Source: Lachnospiraceae bacterium (GTDB lineage Bacteria > Bacillota > Clostridia > Lachnospirales > Lachnospiraceae). From it: DNA of 42,895 bases. A model generated the notes under the pieces. The model did not search any database and had not been told where the DNA came from. It saw only the letters and a list, made by a program, of their open reading frames with translations. Below are positions 1-7,944 of the stretch, piece after piece (within the stretch, counting starts at the first letter, position 1; the number at the start of each line of letters is the position of its first letter). The stretch lies in contig JAILES010000109.1 of assembly GCA_024687205.1 (NCBI GenBank), positions 1-42,895 on the forward strand. The letters are read 5' to 3'. The translations under genes were made by a program, and so were the position numbers.

Positions 1-30
1 AAGTATTCCCAAAGGTAAACCGATGGGATA

Positions 31-135
31 GGGGCATAGTGGACATGCCCTGTTCTGCAGGAATAAAAGCTCCTGCAGGTTCATGCCGTAAAGCGGCATA
101 ACAGAAACCCCATCCGACATGGTCGGTTGTGGGTA
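31..135 (+). other. Run of hairpins, possible 3' part of a structured RNA
   Basis: Four stem-loops follow one another with little between them: GGGCAT 32-37 with ATGCCC 45-50; CTGCAGGA 55-62 with TCCTGCAG 71-78; ATGCCG 83-88 with CGGCAT 94-99; and an ACCCC...GGGT stem around CCGAC-ATG-GTCGG at about 107-134. Such dense perfect pairing outside a gene suggests a folded RNA whose 5' part lies left of the window, or a leader region. No T-run follows the last stem, so it is not a plain terminator. I could not match it to RNase P RNA, 6S RNA, tmRNA, SRP RNA or a riboswitch I know. The strand is assumed from the downstream gene. Confidence 0.4.
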
Positions 136-162
136 GTTCATAATAATATCCTATGGTATAAT
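134..162 (+). promoter_or_regulatory. Probable extended -10 promoter for the gene at 173
   Basis: TATAAT lies at 157-162, preceded by TG one base upstream (TGGTATAAT), an extended -10. The hexamer 17 bp upstream (TAGTTC, 134-139) is a poor -35. The predicted start of transcription is near 169, only a few bases before the ATG at 173, and no Shine-Dalgarno fits between them. Confidence 0.5.
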
Positions 163-172
163 CAGTGACGAT

Positions 173-457
173 ATGAAGAAATCAGCTTTTATAAAATCCG
201 TTTTTACAGGTCTGGCGGTATCCGGCATGATAATAATACTTGTCGGTATGTATTATCTTGTCATTAAGGCCGGAATACCATATCAGGATCCTCCGTTGGA
301 ACTACAGATTCAATATACTGTCAATATGAATACCGGCGAGGAACTGTTTAAAACAGGAGTCCTTATCTGCGGTATCGGACTTATAGGGAGAATAGTTGTT
401 TCCCTGACAGACAGATTCAGGAAGAATTCTTATGATCATAGGAGTGATGAGAATTGA
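173..457 (+). CDS. Small membrane protein of unknown function
   Basis: I do not recognise this 94-residue protein. It has a basic N-terminus, a hydrophobic segment at about residues 10-32, a polar middle (about 33-57) that would lie outside the cell, a second hydrophobic segment at about 58-78, and a basic Arg/Lys/His tail. This predicts a two-pass membrane protein with both ends inside. The ATG at 173 has no ribosome binding site and lies only 10 bases after a TATAAT, so translation may use a leaderless or very short-leader mRNA. Its TGA stop overlaps the TTG start of the next gene, which suggests the two are translated together. Confidence 0.6.
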   Translation: MKKSAFIKSVFTGLAVSGMIIILVGMYYLVIKAGIPYQDPPLELQIQYTVNMNTGEELFKTGVLICGIGLIGRIVVSLTDRFRKNSYDHRSDEN

Positions 458-1248
458 AGGAAAAACTTAAGCAGGCGCTTGACAATATGAAGAAATACAA
501 TAAAGGGATCATGTATCAGGAGATATTCGGTTTTGATCCCGATGTTGATTATGATGCATTGGTCATAGCACCGGGGTGGCATCCCGTAAAGATCATTAAG
601 GATCCGGCATACAGGGTAACGCTTCTTTCACAGCATTCATATTTTGCCCGGTATCTTGTTGAAAAAGACGGCCTTAAGGTTGCATGGGCGCAGACAGCAT
701 CGGGAGGATGTAATGTTCTTGATCATGCCATAATATGCGCCGATATGAGCTTTAAGAAATGTATTTTTGTCGGAGCTGTCGGCGGCCTGACACAAAGATT
801 TAAGGTAGGGGATTTCTGTACTCCGGAAGTATGCATTTCAGGAGTATATGTCAATCATTATCTTGATGAAAAAATTCCGGACTTTAAACCGTTTGAAAAA
901 ATATATCCGGATAAACAATATATGCAGAAAGTCATCTCTTTGGCGGATAGTCTGGGCTACGAGTTAAAGCCTGCGAAGGTATTCTGTACTGACTCTGTCT
1001 GTATGGAGTATTCTCATCTGGATGAGATCAGGGCAAGCGGTGCCGAGCTGATCGAAATGGAGACAGGGACATTTTATACCTTGGCAGATTTATTTGAAGT
1101 TCCGGCTATTGCGCTTTTGGCTGTATCAGACAATTCTGCAACGGGAGATCCGCTGCTTGGCAGAGGAGAAGAACTGGAAGCGGCATATCATAATACCAGA
1201 AGTAATACTGTGCCTGATATGATCTTTAAGATAGCGGGGGACAGATGA
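454..1248 (+). CDS. Nucleoside phosphorylase family protein
   Basis: This 264-residue protein looks like the PNP/UDP phosphorylase/MTA nucleosidase family, whose members cleave nucleosides to a free base and a pentose or pentose phosphate in the cytosol. Supporting motifs are the glycine-rich GAVGGL near residues 109-114, the late ELIEMETGTF stretch that matches the family's ribose-binding Met-Glu motif, and AVSDN near the position of the catalytic Asp loop. The N-terminal 40 residues look like an added helix. The start is a TTG at 454 with AGGAG nine bases upstream; the first ATG alternative lies at 487. The exact substrate cannot be read from the sequence. It is followed one base later by the VOC gene, so the two are probably cotranscribed. 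Confidence 0.75.
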   Translation: MKEKLKQALDNMKKYNKGIMYQEIFGFDPDVDYDALVIAPGWHPVKIIKDPAYRVTLLSQHSYFARYLVEKDGLKVAWAQTASGGCNVLDHAIICADMSFKKCIFVGAVGGLTQRFKVGDFCTPEVCISGVYVNHYLDEKIPDFKPFEKIYPDKQYMQKVISLADSLGYELKPAKVFCTDSVCMEYSHLDEIRASGAELIEMETGTFYTLADLFEVPAIALLAVSDNSATGDPLLGRGEELEAAYHNTRSNTVPDMIFKIAGDR

Positions 1249-1249
1249 T

Positions 1250-1633
1250 ATGACTATAGACCATATGGCGATGTATGTTAATGAGCTTGAAGCCGCTCGC
1301 GACTTCTTTATAAACTATTTTAACGGCCGGTCAAATGAGGGATACAGAAATGATACTACCGGTTTCAGCTCGTATTTCATAAGTTTTGAGGATGGCTCAA
1401 GACTTGAATTGATGAGCAGGCCGGAGATGGAAGATAATGCAAAGAGCAAATATCGTACAGGCTATGCCCATATAGCATTCTCTGTCGGCAGCAGGGAAGA
1501 GGTAGACAGGCTTACGAAGCAGCTTGCTGATGCCGGATATAAGCTGTTAAGCGGACCAAGGACAACAGGGGATGGGTATTATGAAAGCTGTATAATCGGT
1601 ATAGAAGGGAATATGATAGAAATAACGGTATAG
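1250..1633 (+). CDS. VOC (glyoxalase/bleomycin-resistance fold) protein
   Basis: This 127-residue protein spans one vicinal-oxygen-chelate unit of two beta-alpha-beta-beta-beta modules. The usual metal ligands are visible: His5 (IDHMAMYV), a Glu in the LELM strand near residue 53, His74 in AHIAFSV, and Glu124 in the final IEITV strand. This H-E-H-E set is that of lactoylglutathione lyase-like members, so methylglyoxal or another small electrophile is a plausible substrate, but the family is broad and the substrate is not fixed by these residues. Its ATG lies one base after the phosphorylase stop, which suggests translational coupling. Confidence 0.8.
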   Translation: MTIDHMAMYVNELEAARDFFINYFNGRSNEGYRNDTTGFSSYFISFEDGSRLELMSRPEMEDNAKSKYRTGYAHIAFSVGSREEVDRLTKQLADAGYKLLSGPRTTGDGYYESCIIGIEGNMIEITV

Positions 1634-1635
1634 AA

Positions 1636-1989
1636 ATGAAACAGAGTACGAAGAATATTTTCAGACAGACACATCTGTCAGGACACGGAAGAAACGAGAA
1701 TGATGCAGAACATGCCTGGCATATGGCGATCATGGCTTATCTGTTAAGAGAGTATTCCAATGAACCTGTGGATATCTCAAAGGTTATGCTGATGTGCCTG
1801 ATACATGAGTTTGAAGAAAATGAAACTGCTGAGGCGAGGTATGCGCATGCGATGGACAATCTGCAGCCATTGATGCTAAACGACAGTAACGGAGGCTCTG
1901 ACTGGAAAGAGCATGGTGTTTCCTTTCTGTGTCATTTTACAAGCCGCAGCCCGGAAGAGGATCGGCGCAGTGAGGAATATATGCTATAA
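1636..1989 (+). pseudogene. Decayed HD-domain hydrolase (YfbR-like) gene
   Basis: The N-terminus (FRQT at about 9-12, then NDAEHAWHMA) matches YfbR-like HD_3 hydrolases, which remove phosphate from deoxynucleotides. The middle (ETAEARYAHAMDNLQPLMLND) matches the later part of the same family. Between them the text jumps from LIH straight to EFEENE, so the HD aspartate and roughly 40-50 residues after it are missing. The C-terminal 20 residues do not resemble the family, so a further frameshift or deletion is likely. Total length is 117 residues, against about 180-200 for intact members. The frame starts two bases after the VOC stop and lacks a clear ribosome binding site. A short functional variant cannot be excluded, but the lost metal ligand argues for a relic. 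Confidence 0.6.
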
Positions 1990-1990
1990 T
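1976..1990 (+). promoter_or_regulatory. Extended -10 promoter for yqeY inside the HD relic
   Basis: TATAAT at 1985-1990 is preceded by TGC, giving an extended -10 (TGCTATAAT). No good -35 lies 16-18 bp upstream. It overlaps the stop codon of the decayed HD gene and would start transcription near 1997, about 43 bases before the next ATG. Confidence 0.5.
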
Positions 1991-2039
1991 CAATGGCGGT
2001 AATAAAATGAAATATTATAAATACAGGAGGATATAAGTT

Positions 2040-2477
2040 ATGCAGATGGAACAGTTACAGAAGGACATGATAGCAGCAATGAAGGCTCATGATAAGGAAC
2101 GTAAGGATGCCATATCATCAGTGATACAGGCTGTTAAAAAGGTCGCTATAGATGAAGGACATCGTGATGATATCGGAGAAGATCTGGTAGATCGTGTGAT
2201 ACTTAAGGAGCTTAAGTCCGTTAAGGAACAGATAGATTCCTGCCCGGATGACAGAGCAGAGCTTAAGGCAGAATATCAGTTCCGTTATGATGTTATCAAT
2301 GAGTATGCTCCGAAGCTTTTAAGTGCTGAAGAGGTAGAAAAGATCCTTACTGAGAAGTTCGCGGAAGTAATTGCCGGCAAGAATAAAGGTCAGATCATGA
2401 AGACGGTCATGCCGGAGCTTAAGGGCAAGGCTGACGGTAAGGTGATCAATGAGGTGGTAGCAAAGCTCTGCTTATAA
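2040..2477 (+). CDS. yqeY: YqeY / GatB-Yqey domain protein
   Basis: This 145-residue cytosolic protein matches the YqeY family over its whole length: an N-terminal helical part with DKERKDAISSVIQAVKK near residues 18-34, a charged middle, and the C-terminal tRNA-binding-like module with GKNKGQIMKTVMPELKGKADGK near 112-134. That module is related to the tail of GatB, the glutamyl-tRNA amidotransferase subunit, but free-standing YqeY proteins have no proven reaction. AGGAGG lies nine bases before the ATG at 2040. It has its own promoter and is followed 40 bases later by a membrane-protein gene with its own AGGAG. Confidence 0.88.
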   Translation: MQMEQLQKDMIAAMKAHDKERKDAISSVIQAVKKVAIDEGHRDDIGEDLVDRVILKELKSVKEQIDSCPDDRAELKAEYQFRYDVINEYAPKLLSAEEVEKILTEKFAEVIAGKNKGQIMKTVMPELKGKADGKVINEVVAKLCL

Positions 2478-2517
2478 GATGAATTTTTATTATACCATAA
2501 CTGATTAAGGAGTAACG

Positions 2518-3450
2518 ATGAACAAAGAAAAAAAGTATTGGGATCTGTTTCGTGATAACATGGAATATTTCCTTATATACAGTTGTTTGGGATGGATATA
2601 TGAATCCATATGGTGCGATGTGATATATCACCAGAGAGGATTTCTTAACCGAGGATTTCTTTTTGGTCCATGGCTTCCGATATACGGGCTGGGCTTTTTC
2701 ATCATCCTGGGAATATTCAAACTGATCAGAGTAAAAAAGCCTGTATTGGTCTTTGTAACCGGGGCGGTTGTTGCAACCCTGGCCGAACTGGTTGCCAGTT
2801 ATATAATGGAGCCGGTCATAGGAAACTTTATGTGGGACTATACCGGATACTTTATGAATTATGACGGCAGGATAGCCTTAGTTCCCGGACTGATGTTCGG
2901 CTTTTTGATATGGGGAGCGATATGTGTAATACAGCCCGCTATAATAAAGTGTCAGGATAAATACAGAAACAACAGGATCCATAAGATATTGTTTATTTTG
3001 ATCCTGATATTGTTTTCCGTGGATCTGATCTGCCGGATATGGTGCGGAAGCAACTTTAAGAGCAGTGAAACAAACGATATTGTTCCGGCAAGTACAGCTG
3101 AAGCAGGTATAGAAAATAACATCCTGTCGGGAACATGGCAGACAGCTTCTATAGGCTATGAGGATAACGGAAGCATGCAACCGGAGTTTTATGTACAGTT
3201 TACCGGAACTGAAGTTATTTACGGTCATATGAAAGACGGTGAGTTTGTCACGGATCATTCGGATACCATAAAGCTTATGGAAGAAACCGAAGCCGGAGGA
3301 TACAGAGTACAGGCAGAGGCTGCTAACGGTGTACGGTATACTTATCAGACTTCGGAAAGTGACAAAGATATACTCGAATATTACGAGAGCTGGAATGAGG
3401 ATGATTTTTCCGAGACATACCGGGGCGGGGCCTCATTGACGAAATATTGA
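2518..3450 (+). CDS. CmpB-type (putative ABC transporter type IV) membrane protein
   Basis: The first 165 residues carry about five hydrophobic segments and resemble the PF06541 family, annotated as putative ABC transporter permease: CLGWIYESIW at about 19-28 and the RGFLNRGFLFGPWLPIYG stretch at about 40-57 are its hallmark. The family's transport role is not well proven. A sixth segment near residues 153-172 leads to a C-terminal region of about 130 residues that is polar, rich in Glu, Thr and Gly, and probably beta-stranded. It likely lies outside the cell. That C-terminal domain is an unusual addition which I do not recognise. The start has TAAGGAG seven bases upstream. No ATPase partner gene lies next to it. 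Confidence 0.7.
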   Translation: MNKEKKYWDLFRDNMEYFLIYSCLGWIYESIWCDVIYHQRGFLNRGFLFGPWLPIYGLGFFIILGIFKLIRVKKPVLVFVTGAVVATLAELVASYIMEPVIGNFMWDYTGYFMNYDGRIALVPGLMFGFLIWGAICVIQPAIIKCQDKYRNNRIHKILFILILILFSVDLICRIWCGSNFKSSETNDIVPASTAEAGIENNILSGTWQTASIGYEDNGSMQPEFYVQFTGTEVIYGHMKDGEFVTDHSDTIKLMEETEAGGYRVQAEAANGVRYTYQTSESDKDILEYYESWNEDDFSETYRGGASLTKY

Positions 3451-3588
3451 AAAAGCATACCAAGTATGATAAAGTAATACTGCATTTAATGCTCTGCTTT
3501 CACTTGACAACATGTATGACATAATAGCTGTGATCGCGGCATTTCCTGCAAAAATAGAATAAAGTATATAAACAGGAGGAAATAGTTA

Positions 3589-6249
3589 ATGAAAAGAAGG
3601 TTTATGGCTATGATGATGAGCGTCATATTGGCGGTCAGTATGTTTGAGCCATGTTCTGTAAGTGTTCTTGCTTCTGAAGATGATTCAGCTTCATATGTCA
3701 GTGTAAACACTGAAGATGAAGTGGCCGGGTATGATATTGATGAGGATGAAGAAAAGAATGAAGTTCTTGAACAGGAAGAAAACGCTGAAAATGATATAGA
3801 TGGATCAGCAGAAGAGAACACTCCCGGGGATGAGGATCAATCAACTACAAGAGAAGATAGACAGGCAACAGATGAGAGTGCATTTAAATGGGAAGGAAAT
3901 GCAGTTAAAGAATACATAGGCGCAGATACTGTTGTTGTCATACCTGACAGATGTGAAGAAATATTACACGATGCTTTCTATGAAAATACCTCAATAACAT
4001 CAGTGACTATTCCCAGTAAAGTAAAGAAAATAGGAGAGGCAGCGTTCCATGGCTGCAGTAATCTGAGAACACTGATAATCGAAACCATCGATCTGGAAAT
4101 CCTTCCGACGATCCGTGCACCCTTCAAAGGATCTCCTTTATCAAATGTTACACTGCCGGAGGGGATGACTGTAATTCCCAAAGAACTGTTTGCTGAAGTT
4201 AATTTTGGTGAAGGCATTGACATAAAACTGCCGTCCACATTGACGAAAATCGATAATGAAGCATTTTATAAAACAACTAATCTGAAAACAATTGTTTTCC
4301 CGAGCGGACTGAAAGAAATCGCTGCAGCTGCTTTTTCAGATTCGGATCTAACGTCTGTAACCATACCTTCAAAAGTAAACAAAATAGGAGAGGATGCATT
4401 CAGTCACTGTAAAAATCTTACAACATTGAAAATAGATTCAACTGATATAGAAATACTTCCGACTATTCATCCGCCTTTTAAAGAAAGTCCTCTGGCAAGT
4501 GTTACTCTTCCCGAAGGAATGCTGGTACTTCCTGTTGACTTGTTTGCAGAAGTCCCTTTTGCAGAGAATATAGAGCTGAAATTGCCATCAACACTTACGA
4601 AAATAGACACGGAAGCATTTTATGCCTGTAAAAATCTGAAAACTATCGTGCTGCCGGCAGGATTAAAAGAAATATCAAGTACGGCTTTTTCAAATTCTGA
4701 CCTTACGTCAATCACAATACCTTCAAAGGTGAACAAAATCGGAGAGGATGCATTCAGTAATTGTAAAAAGCTTACAACTTTAAAAATAAAATCAACTGAT
4801 ATAGAAATACTTCCGACGATACATCCGCCTTTTAAGGGATGTCCTTTATCAAATGTTAACTTGCCGGAAGGTATGATCTCATTACCGGCGGAGATATTTG
4901 CCGGAGTTATATTTGCTGTCGGTATGGATCTTAAATTACCATCCACATTAAAAACCATAGGTAACGAAGCATTTTTTGGAGCTGAAAATCTTGAAAAGAT
5001 AATCCTTCCAGATAGCATGGAAAAGATAGGCGACTATGCCTTTTCAGAGACAGAGCTTTCAGGAATTACTATTCCGTCAAAAGTAAAGGAAATCGGTGAA
5101 GGAGCATTCAGAGAATGTAAAAAACTAAGAACGATCAGTGTCAATTCTGCTGTACTGGAGAAAGCCGGTGTCGGATTATACCCTTCGTTCAGTAAGTGTA
5201 CCGTTTCGCGTATAGATCTGTCGGATGATATAACTGTTCTGCCGCGGGGGTTATTCAGCAATATAGTATTTATTGAGGATTTTACGCTTGTACTCCCTAA
5301 AAATCTTACTACTATAGAAACAGGGGCTTTTAGCAGTTCTACCGGCATTAAAAGTATTACATTTCCTGTGGGTATTAAAACGATAAAGATTAACGCATTT
5401 TCAGGTTGCGGTGATATTTCCGAAGTAATTTATGAAGGATCGGAATCTGGTTGGAAAAAGGTTACTATCGAGACAGGTAACGAATCAATATTAAACCCGA
5501 CAAAGTATTTGAACCTCAGTAAAGAATCCCCGCTGGGGCCTGAAGAAGCAGACTTGTCTCAGTATACGGCAAGCGGAAATGAGATAGTAGCTAAGAGTGT
5601 TAATCTTAAGAAATCCATATTCGCCGGTATAAAAGGCATAAAGAAATTCAATGCGGTTTCGGGAAACACAGCCGCAGTCAAGATCAAAGGGAGCACAATG
5701 ACTATACTGGGAGACGGAACAGTATATGTTCAGGCTCTTAATAAAAGAGGAGAAGTTCTGGCTGAAAAAGAAATAGAAGTCATTAATCCTACTCTTACCA
5801 TAACGGGAACACAGATGATATACCGTAGGGGTAATCTTGATCTGAATGAGTATATCAAGTCCACAGTGCAGCCGGCATCATGGAAGAGTTCAAGCAAGAA
5901 AATTGCTGAGGTAAACAACCAGGGATTACTTACTATCAAAAAATCAGGAACAGTGAAACTGACGGCTAAATTTCCTGTACAGGCCGGAATGAAGGCAAAA
6001 ACACTAACCATAAAGATCAAGATAAAAATGCCCCAGTTTAAGAAGAAAACATATAGTGTAAAGGTGGGTAAAACGGTAAAGACAGCTGTTAAGAATGCAA
6101 ATGTTTCAGATATCACTTACAAAATAGAGGATACAACTATTGCTACCGTAGATGCGCTGGGCCAGGTTTCCGGTGTAAGTAAGGGAACAACCAGATTGAT
6201 CATGACGGTAAACGACATAGAGTATTACACGACAATAAAGGTTAAGTAA
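3589..6249 (+). CDS. Secreted BspA-like leucine-rich-repeat protein with Ig-like C-terminus
   Basis: This 886-residue protein begins with a signal peptide (basic start, hydrophobic stretch to about residue 28, cleavage after a VLA-S site). Residues about 30-95 are acidic and low in complexity. Residues 136-607 hold LRR_5 (BspA-type) repeats with the recurring pattern IPSKV-x-x-IG-x-x-AF and LPSTL-x-x-I-x-x-x-AF, arranged in four super-units of 118 residues. Residues about 690-886 look like two Big_2-type Ig-like domains (WKSSSKKIAEVNNQG; then a unit ending in IKVK). No sortase motif or membrane anchor is visible, so it is probably released or loosely held at the surface. BspA-like proteins often bind host or polymer ligands; its own ligand is unknown. 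AGGAGG precedes the ATG. Confidence 0.88.
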   Translation: MKRRFMAMMMSVILAVSMFEPCSVSVLASEDDSASYVSVNTEDEVAGYDIDEDEEKNEVLEQEENAENDIDGSAEENTPGDEDQSTTREDRQATDESAFKWEGNAVKEYIGADTVVVIPDRCEEILHDAFYENTSITSVTIPSKVKKIGEAAFHGCSNLRTLIIETIDLEILPTIRAPFKGSPLSNVTLPEGMTVIPKELFAEVNFGEGIDIKLPSTLTKIDNEAFYKTTNLKTIVFPSGLKEIAAAAFSDSDLTSVTIPSKVNKIGEDAFSHCKNLTTLKIDSTDIEILPTIHPPFKESPLASVTLPEGMLVLPVDLFAEVPFAENIELKLPSTLTKIDTEAFYACKNLKTIVLPAGLKEISSTAFSNSDLTSITIPSKVNKIGEDAFSNCKKLTTLKIKSTDIEILPTIHPPFKGCPLSNVNLPEGMISLPAEIFAGVIFAVGMDLKLPSTLKTIGNEAFFGAENLEKIILPDSMEKIGDYAFSETELSGITIPSKVKEIGEGAFRECKKLRTISVNSAVLEKAGVGLYPSFSKCTVSRIDLSDDITVLPRGLFSNIVFIEDFTLVLPKNLTTIETGAFSSSTGIKSITFPVGIKTIKINAFSGCGDISEVIYEGSESGWKKVTIETGNESILNPTKYLNLSKESPLGPEEADLSQYTASGNEIVAKSVNLKKSIFAGIKGIKKFNAVSGNTAAVKIKGSTMTILGDGTVYVQALNKRGEVLAEKEIEVINPTLTITGTQMIYRRGNLDLNEYIKSTVQPASWKSSSKKIAEVNNQGLLTIKKSGTVKLTAKFPVQAGMKAKTLTIKIKIKMPQFKKKTYSVKVGKTVKTAVKNANVSDITYKIEDTTIATVDALGQVSGVSKGTTRLIMTVNDIEYYTTIKVK
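3994..5409 (+). repeat. Four tandem 354-bp repeats inside the LRR gene
   Basis: Units begin at 3994, 4348, 4702 and 5056, exactly 354 bp (118 codons) apart. Each encodes an IPSKV...IG..AF half and an LPSTL...I...AF half, with EILPT/PF between them in units 1-3. Units 2 and 3 are the most alike; unit 4 has diverged in the middle (VLEKAGVG in place of DIEILPTI) but keeps the length. The exact spacing points to duplication of a whole 118-residue block and not of single LRRs. Confidence 0.88.
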
Positions 6250-6310
6250 AAGCCTATTCATGTGTTGATGGGGTTTGGTAGAAAACTGCATTTGTAAGAA
6301 ACTGAATAAA

Positions 6311-6349
6311 GCGAGGAACACGGATTTCACAAGTGTTCCTCGCTTTTTT
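6311..6349 (+). terminator. Rho-independent terminator after the LRR gene
   Basis: An 11-bp perfect stem, GCGAGGAACAC at 6311-6321 with GTGTTCCTCGC at 6333-6343, is followed by six T residues (6344-6349). It ends the LRR transcript and separates it from the convergent minus-strand gene that stops at 6398. Confidence 0.9.
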
Positions 6350-6397
6350 ATAAGATGATCATTCCCTTGCCGGGCTTTGCATCATCATAGCTAACTT

Positions 6398-6928
6398 TTA
6401 TGATTTCTGTTTGGCTGCGGCATCCGACAGATATTTATCATAAGTCTTTTTGTCAATCTTGCCGGAGGCTATCGTGCTGTTGATCCAAAGCTTTAATGCC
6501 TCGACTGTAAGAGACAGTTCATTAAGCTGCTTCTGGATCTTTATGAAATCCGGCATTTCTTCTTCCGAGATCTGGCCGTCAACAGCAATGGATATAAGAC
6601 GTTCTTTTTCATAGTTAAGAGAATTGAGTGAAGCAATGATACCCAGGGTTATCTCCGAGAGATTCTGTACCTGAAGTTCGGGAACGCTGGTCTTGCCTAT
6701 GGCACATTCGTTGGCACAGTAATAATTACAGAGTCTCGGCTGTTTGTATGCTTCAGCCATGGCTACAATGTCTTCGGGCGCAGCGATGATCTTTTCGCTT
6801 TCTATCTTTTCTATGCGGCTTTCCGAGACGATCTTCATCAGTTCGCTAGCTTCGGCACGGGTAAGATCACAGTCTTCCCTGCACTGAAGATAGATGTTCT
6901 TGTTTTCTATGGATGATTTTTTTCCCAT
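6398..6928 (-). CDS. Cys-rich helix-turn-helix (XRE-like) protein
   Basis: The chosen start (ATG ending at 6928) gives 176 residues and has AAGGGA about nine bases upstream; an earlier frame extension overlaps the upstream gene and lacks a site. Residues about 14-62 resemble an XRE-type HTH domain (LTRAEASELM, then ESRIEKIESEK, then PEDIVAMAEAYKQP). Five cysteines sit in C-x3-C spacing: C16 and C20, then C67, C71 and C75 (LCNYYCANECAIG). The C-terminal half is helical, with a likely coiled coil at about 110-150. It lies 22 bases after the YitT gene on the same strand and is probably cotranscribed. It may be a DNA-binding regulator that senses metal or redox state through the cysteines; this is inference. 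Confidence 0.65.
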   Translation of the reverse strand: MGKKSSIENKNIYLQCREDCDLTRAEASELMKIVSESRIEKIESEKIIAAPEDIVAMAEAYKQPRLCNYYCANECAIGKTSVPELQVQNLSEITLGIIASLNSLNYEKERLISIAVDGQISEEEMPDFIKIQKQLNELSLTVEALKLWINSTIASGKIDKKTYDKYLSDAAAKQKS

Positions 6929-6950
6929 ACGACGGTTCCCTTTTATAATA

Positions 6951-7787
6951 TTATCTGAGGATTTCTTCAACGGTTGACACAGTGCTGAAAGTTCCCTTAT
7001 TGGCAGCAATGATATCTTTCATCTTGGTGAGTTCAAAGTAGTTCACATAGCAGATCAGGGTCTTGTTTTCGCCTGCGATGGCACCGTAGGAGTTCATTAT
7101 GGTACAGGTTTTGTTCAGCTGTTTTTTTATCTGTTTGATCAGTTCATCCGGATTCTTGGTGATGATGGTAACCTGTTTTATCGCATCGAAGTGATTGGTA
7201 AAGTGGTTGATCACCGAGGAAGCAACAACATAGACCAGTAAGCTTAAAAGAGCTGAGTTGCGGTTGATCAGAAGGAATACGGCAAGATAAACGGCAGCAT
7301 TAAAGCCGAGCAATACGTAGGTCATACTGAAATTTTTGCCTGTTTTATCTTCTATATATTTGATAAGTATGTTAGCAAATATCTCGGAACCGTCGATACA
7401 GCCGCCAAAACGCAATATCAGTGCCAGACCGCCTCCGAGTATCGCACCACCGAAAGCTACTGCCAGAAAGTGCTCGGTGTTCAGTTCAAAAGGTATCTTT
7501 TCAAATATCTCAAGACCGATGGTATATACCACCGTACCCAGCAGCGCCTTCATACCGAAACGCTTACCCAGGAGCCAGGTACCTGCTATGAAGAAGGGAA
7601 TGAAAATAAGGATAACGCAGAGAGAAAGATTTGCTCCGGTCAGTTTATTGATGATGATTGCAATACCTGCGGTGCCGTAATCGATCGCATCGTTGGGGAT
7701 AAGTATGCAGATTACAGAAAAACTTGCCAGTAATGCGCCTGCGATTATCATAAGACAGGAAAAGATCTTTTGCACTATTCTGTTCAT
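6951..7787 (-). CDS. YitT family membrane protein
   Basis: This 278-residue protein has five hydrophobic segments in residues about 8-190 and a C-terminal cytosolic domain of about 80 residues (VTIITKNPDELIKQIKKQL...). This is the layout of YitT proteins: a DUF161 membrane part and a DUF2179 tail. The motifs DYGTAGIAIIINKLTG, GGAILGGGLALILRFGGCIDGSEI and NSYGAIAGENKTLICYVN are typical. Function in the family is not established. GAAAGGA lies seven bases before the start. It has its own promoter, shares a divergent intergenic region with the nuclease gene at 7945, and leads a two-gene unit with the Cys-rich HTH protein. Confidence 0.88.
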   Translation of the reverse strand: MNRIVQKIFSCLMIIAGALLASFSVICILIPNDAIDYGTAGIAIIINKLTGANLSLCVILIFIPFFIAGTWLLGKRFGMKALLGTVVYTIGLEIFEKIPFELNTEHFLAVAFGGAILGGGLALILRFGGCIDGSEIFANILIKYIEDKTGKNFSMTYVLLGFNAAVYLAVFLLINRNSALLSLLVYVVASSVINHFTNHFDAIKQVTIITKNPDELIKQIKKQLNKTCTIMNSYGAIAGENKTLICYVNYFELTKMKDIIAANKGTFSTVSTVEEILR

Positions 7788-7820
7788 ATTTATGTCCTTT
7801 CTTCCATAGATGTCCTTTAT

Positions 7821-7849
7821 ATCATATCAACGATCCGCCTTATAATCAA
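7821..7849 (-). promoter_or_regulatory. Promoter of the YitT unit
   Basis: Read on the minus strand, TTGATT (7849-7844) and TATGAT (7826-7821) are separated by 17 bp. Transcription would start near 7814, about 27 bases before the start codon. Confidence 0.65.
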
Positions 7850-7877
7850 GATGTCGTCTGAGATAAGGGGAAAGGCG

Positions 7878-7906
7878 TTGAACAATGAAGCAGCGGGTTA
7901 TATAAT
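7878..7906 (+). promoter_or_regulatory. Promoter of the SbcD/SbcC-like unit
   Basis: TTGAAC at 7878-7883 and TATAAT at 7901-7906 are separated by exactly 17 bp. Transcription would start near 7913, about 32 bases before the ATG at 7945. Confidence 0.75.
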
Positions 7907-7944
7907 ATAGCTCAGATGTGTAAGTCAGAGTTTAAGGAGATCTT

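Noticed and set aside
10..135. Resemblance to the 3' part of RNase P RNA (GGTAAACC and ACAGAAACCC)
   Set aside because: The two short strings occur in RNase P RNA, but their context, the tandem hairpins and the stem directly after ACAGAA do not fit either RNase P class.
3504..3530. TTGACA at 3504 as the -35 of the LRR gene promoter
   Set aside because: No acceptable -10 lies 16-18 bp downstream; CATAAT is only 10 bp away. The LRR gene promoter stays unassigned.
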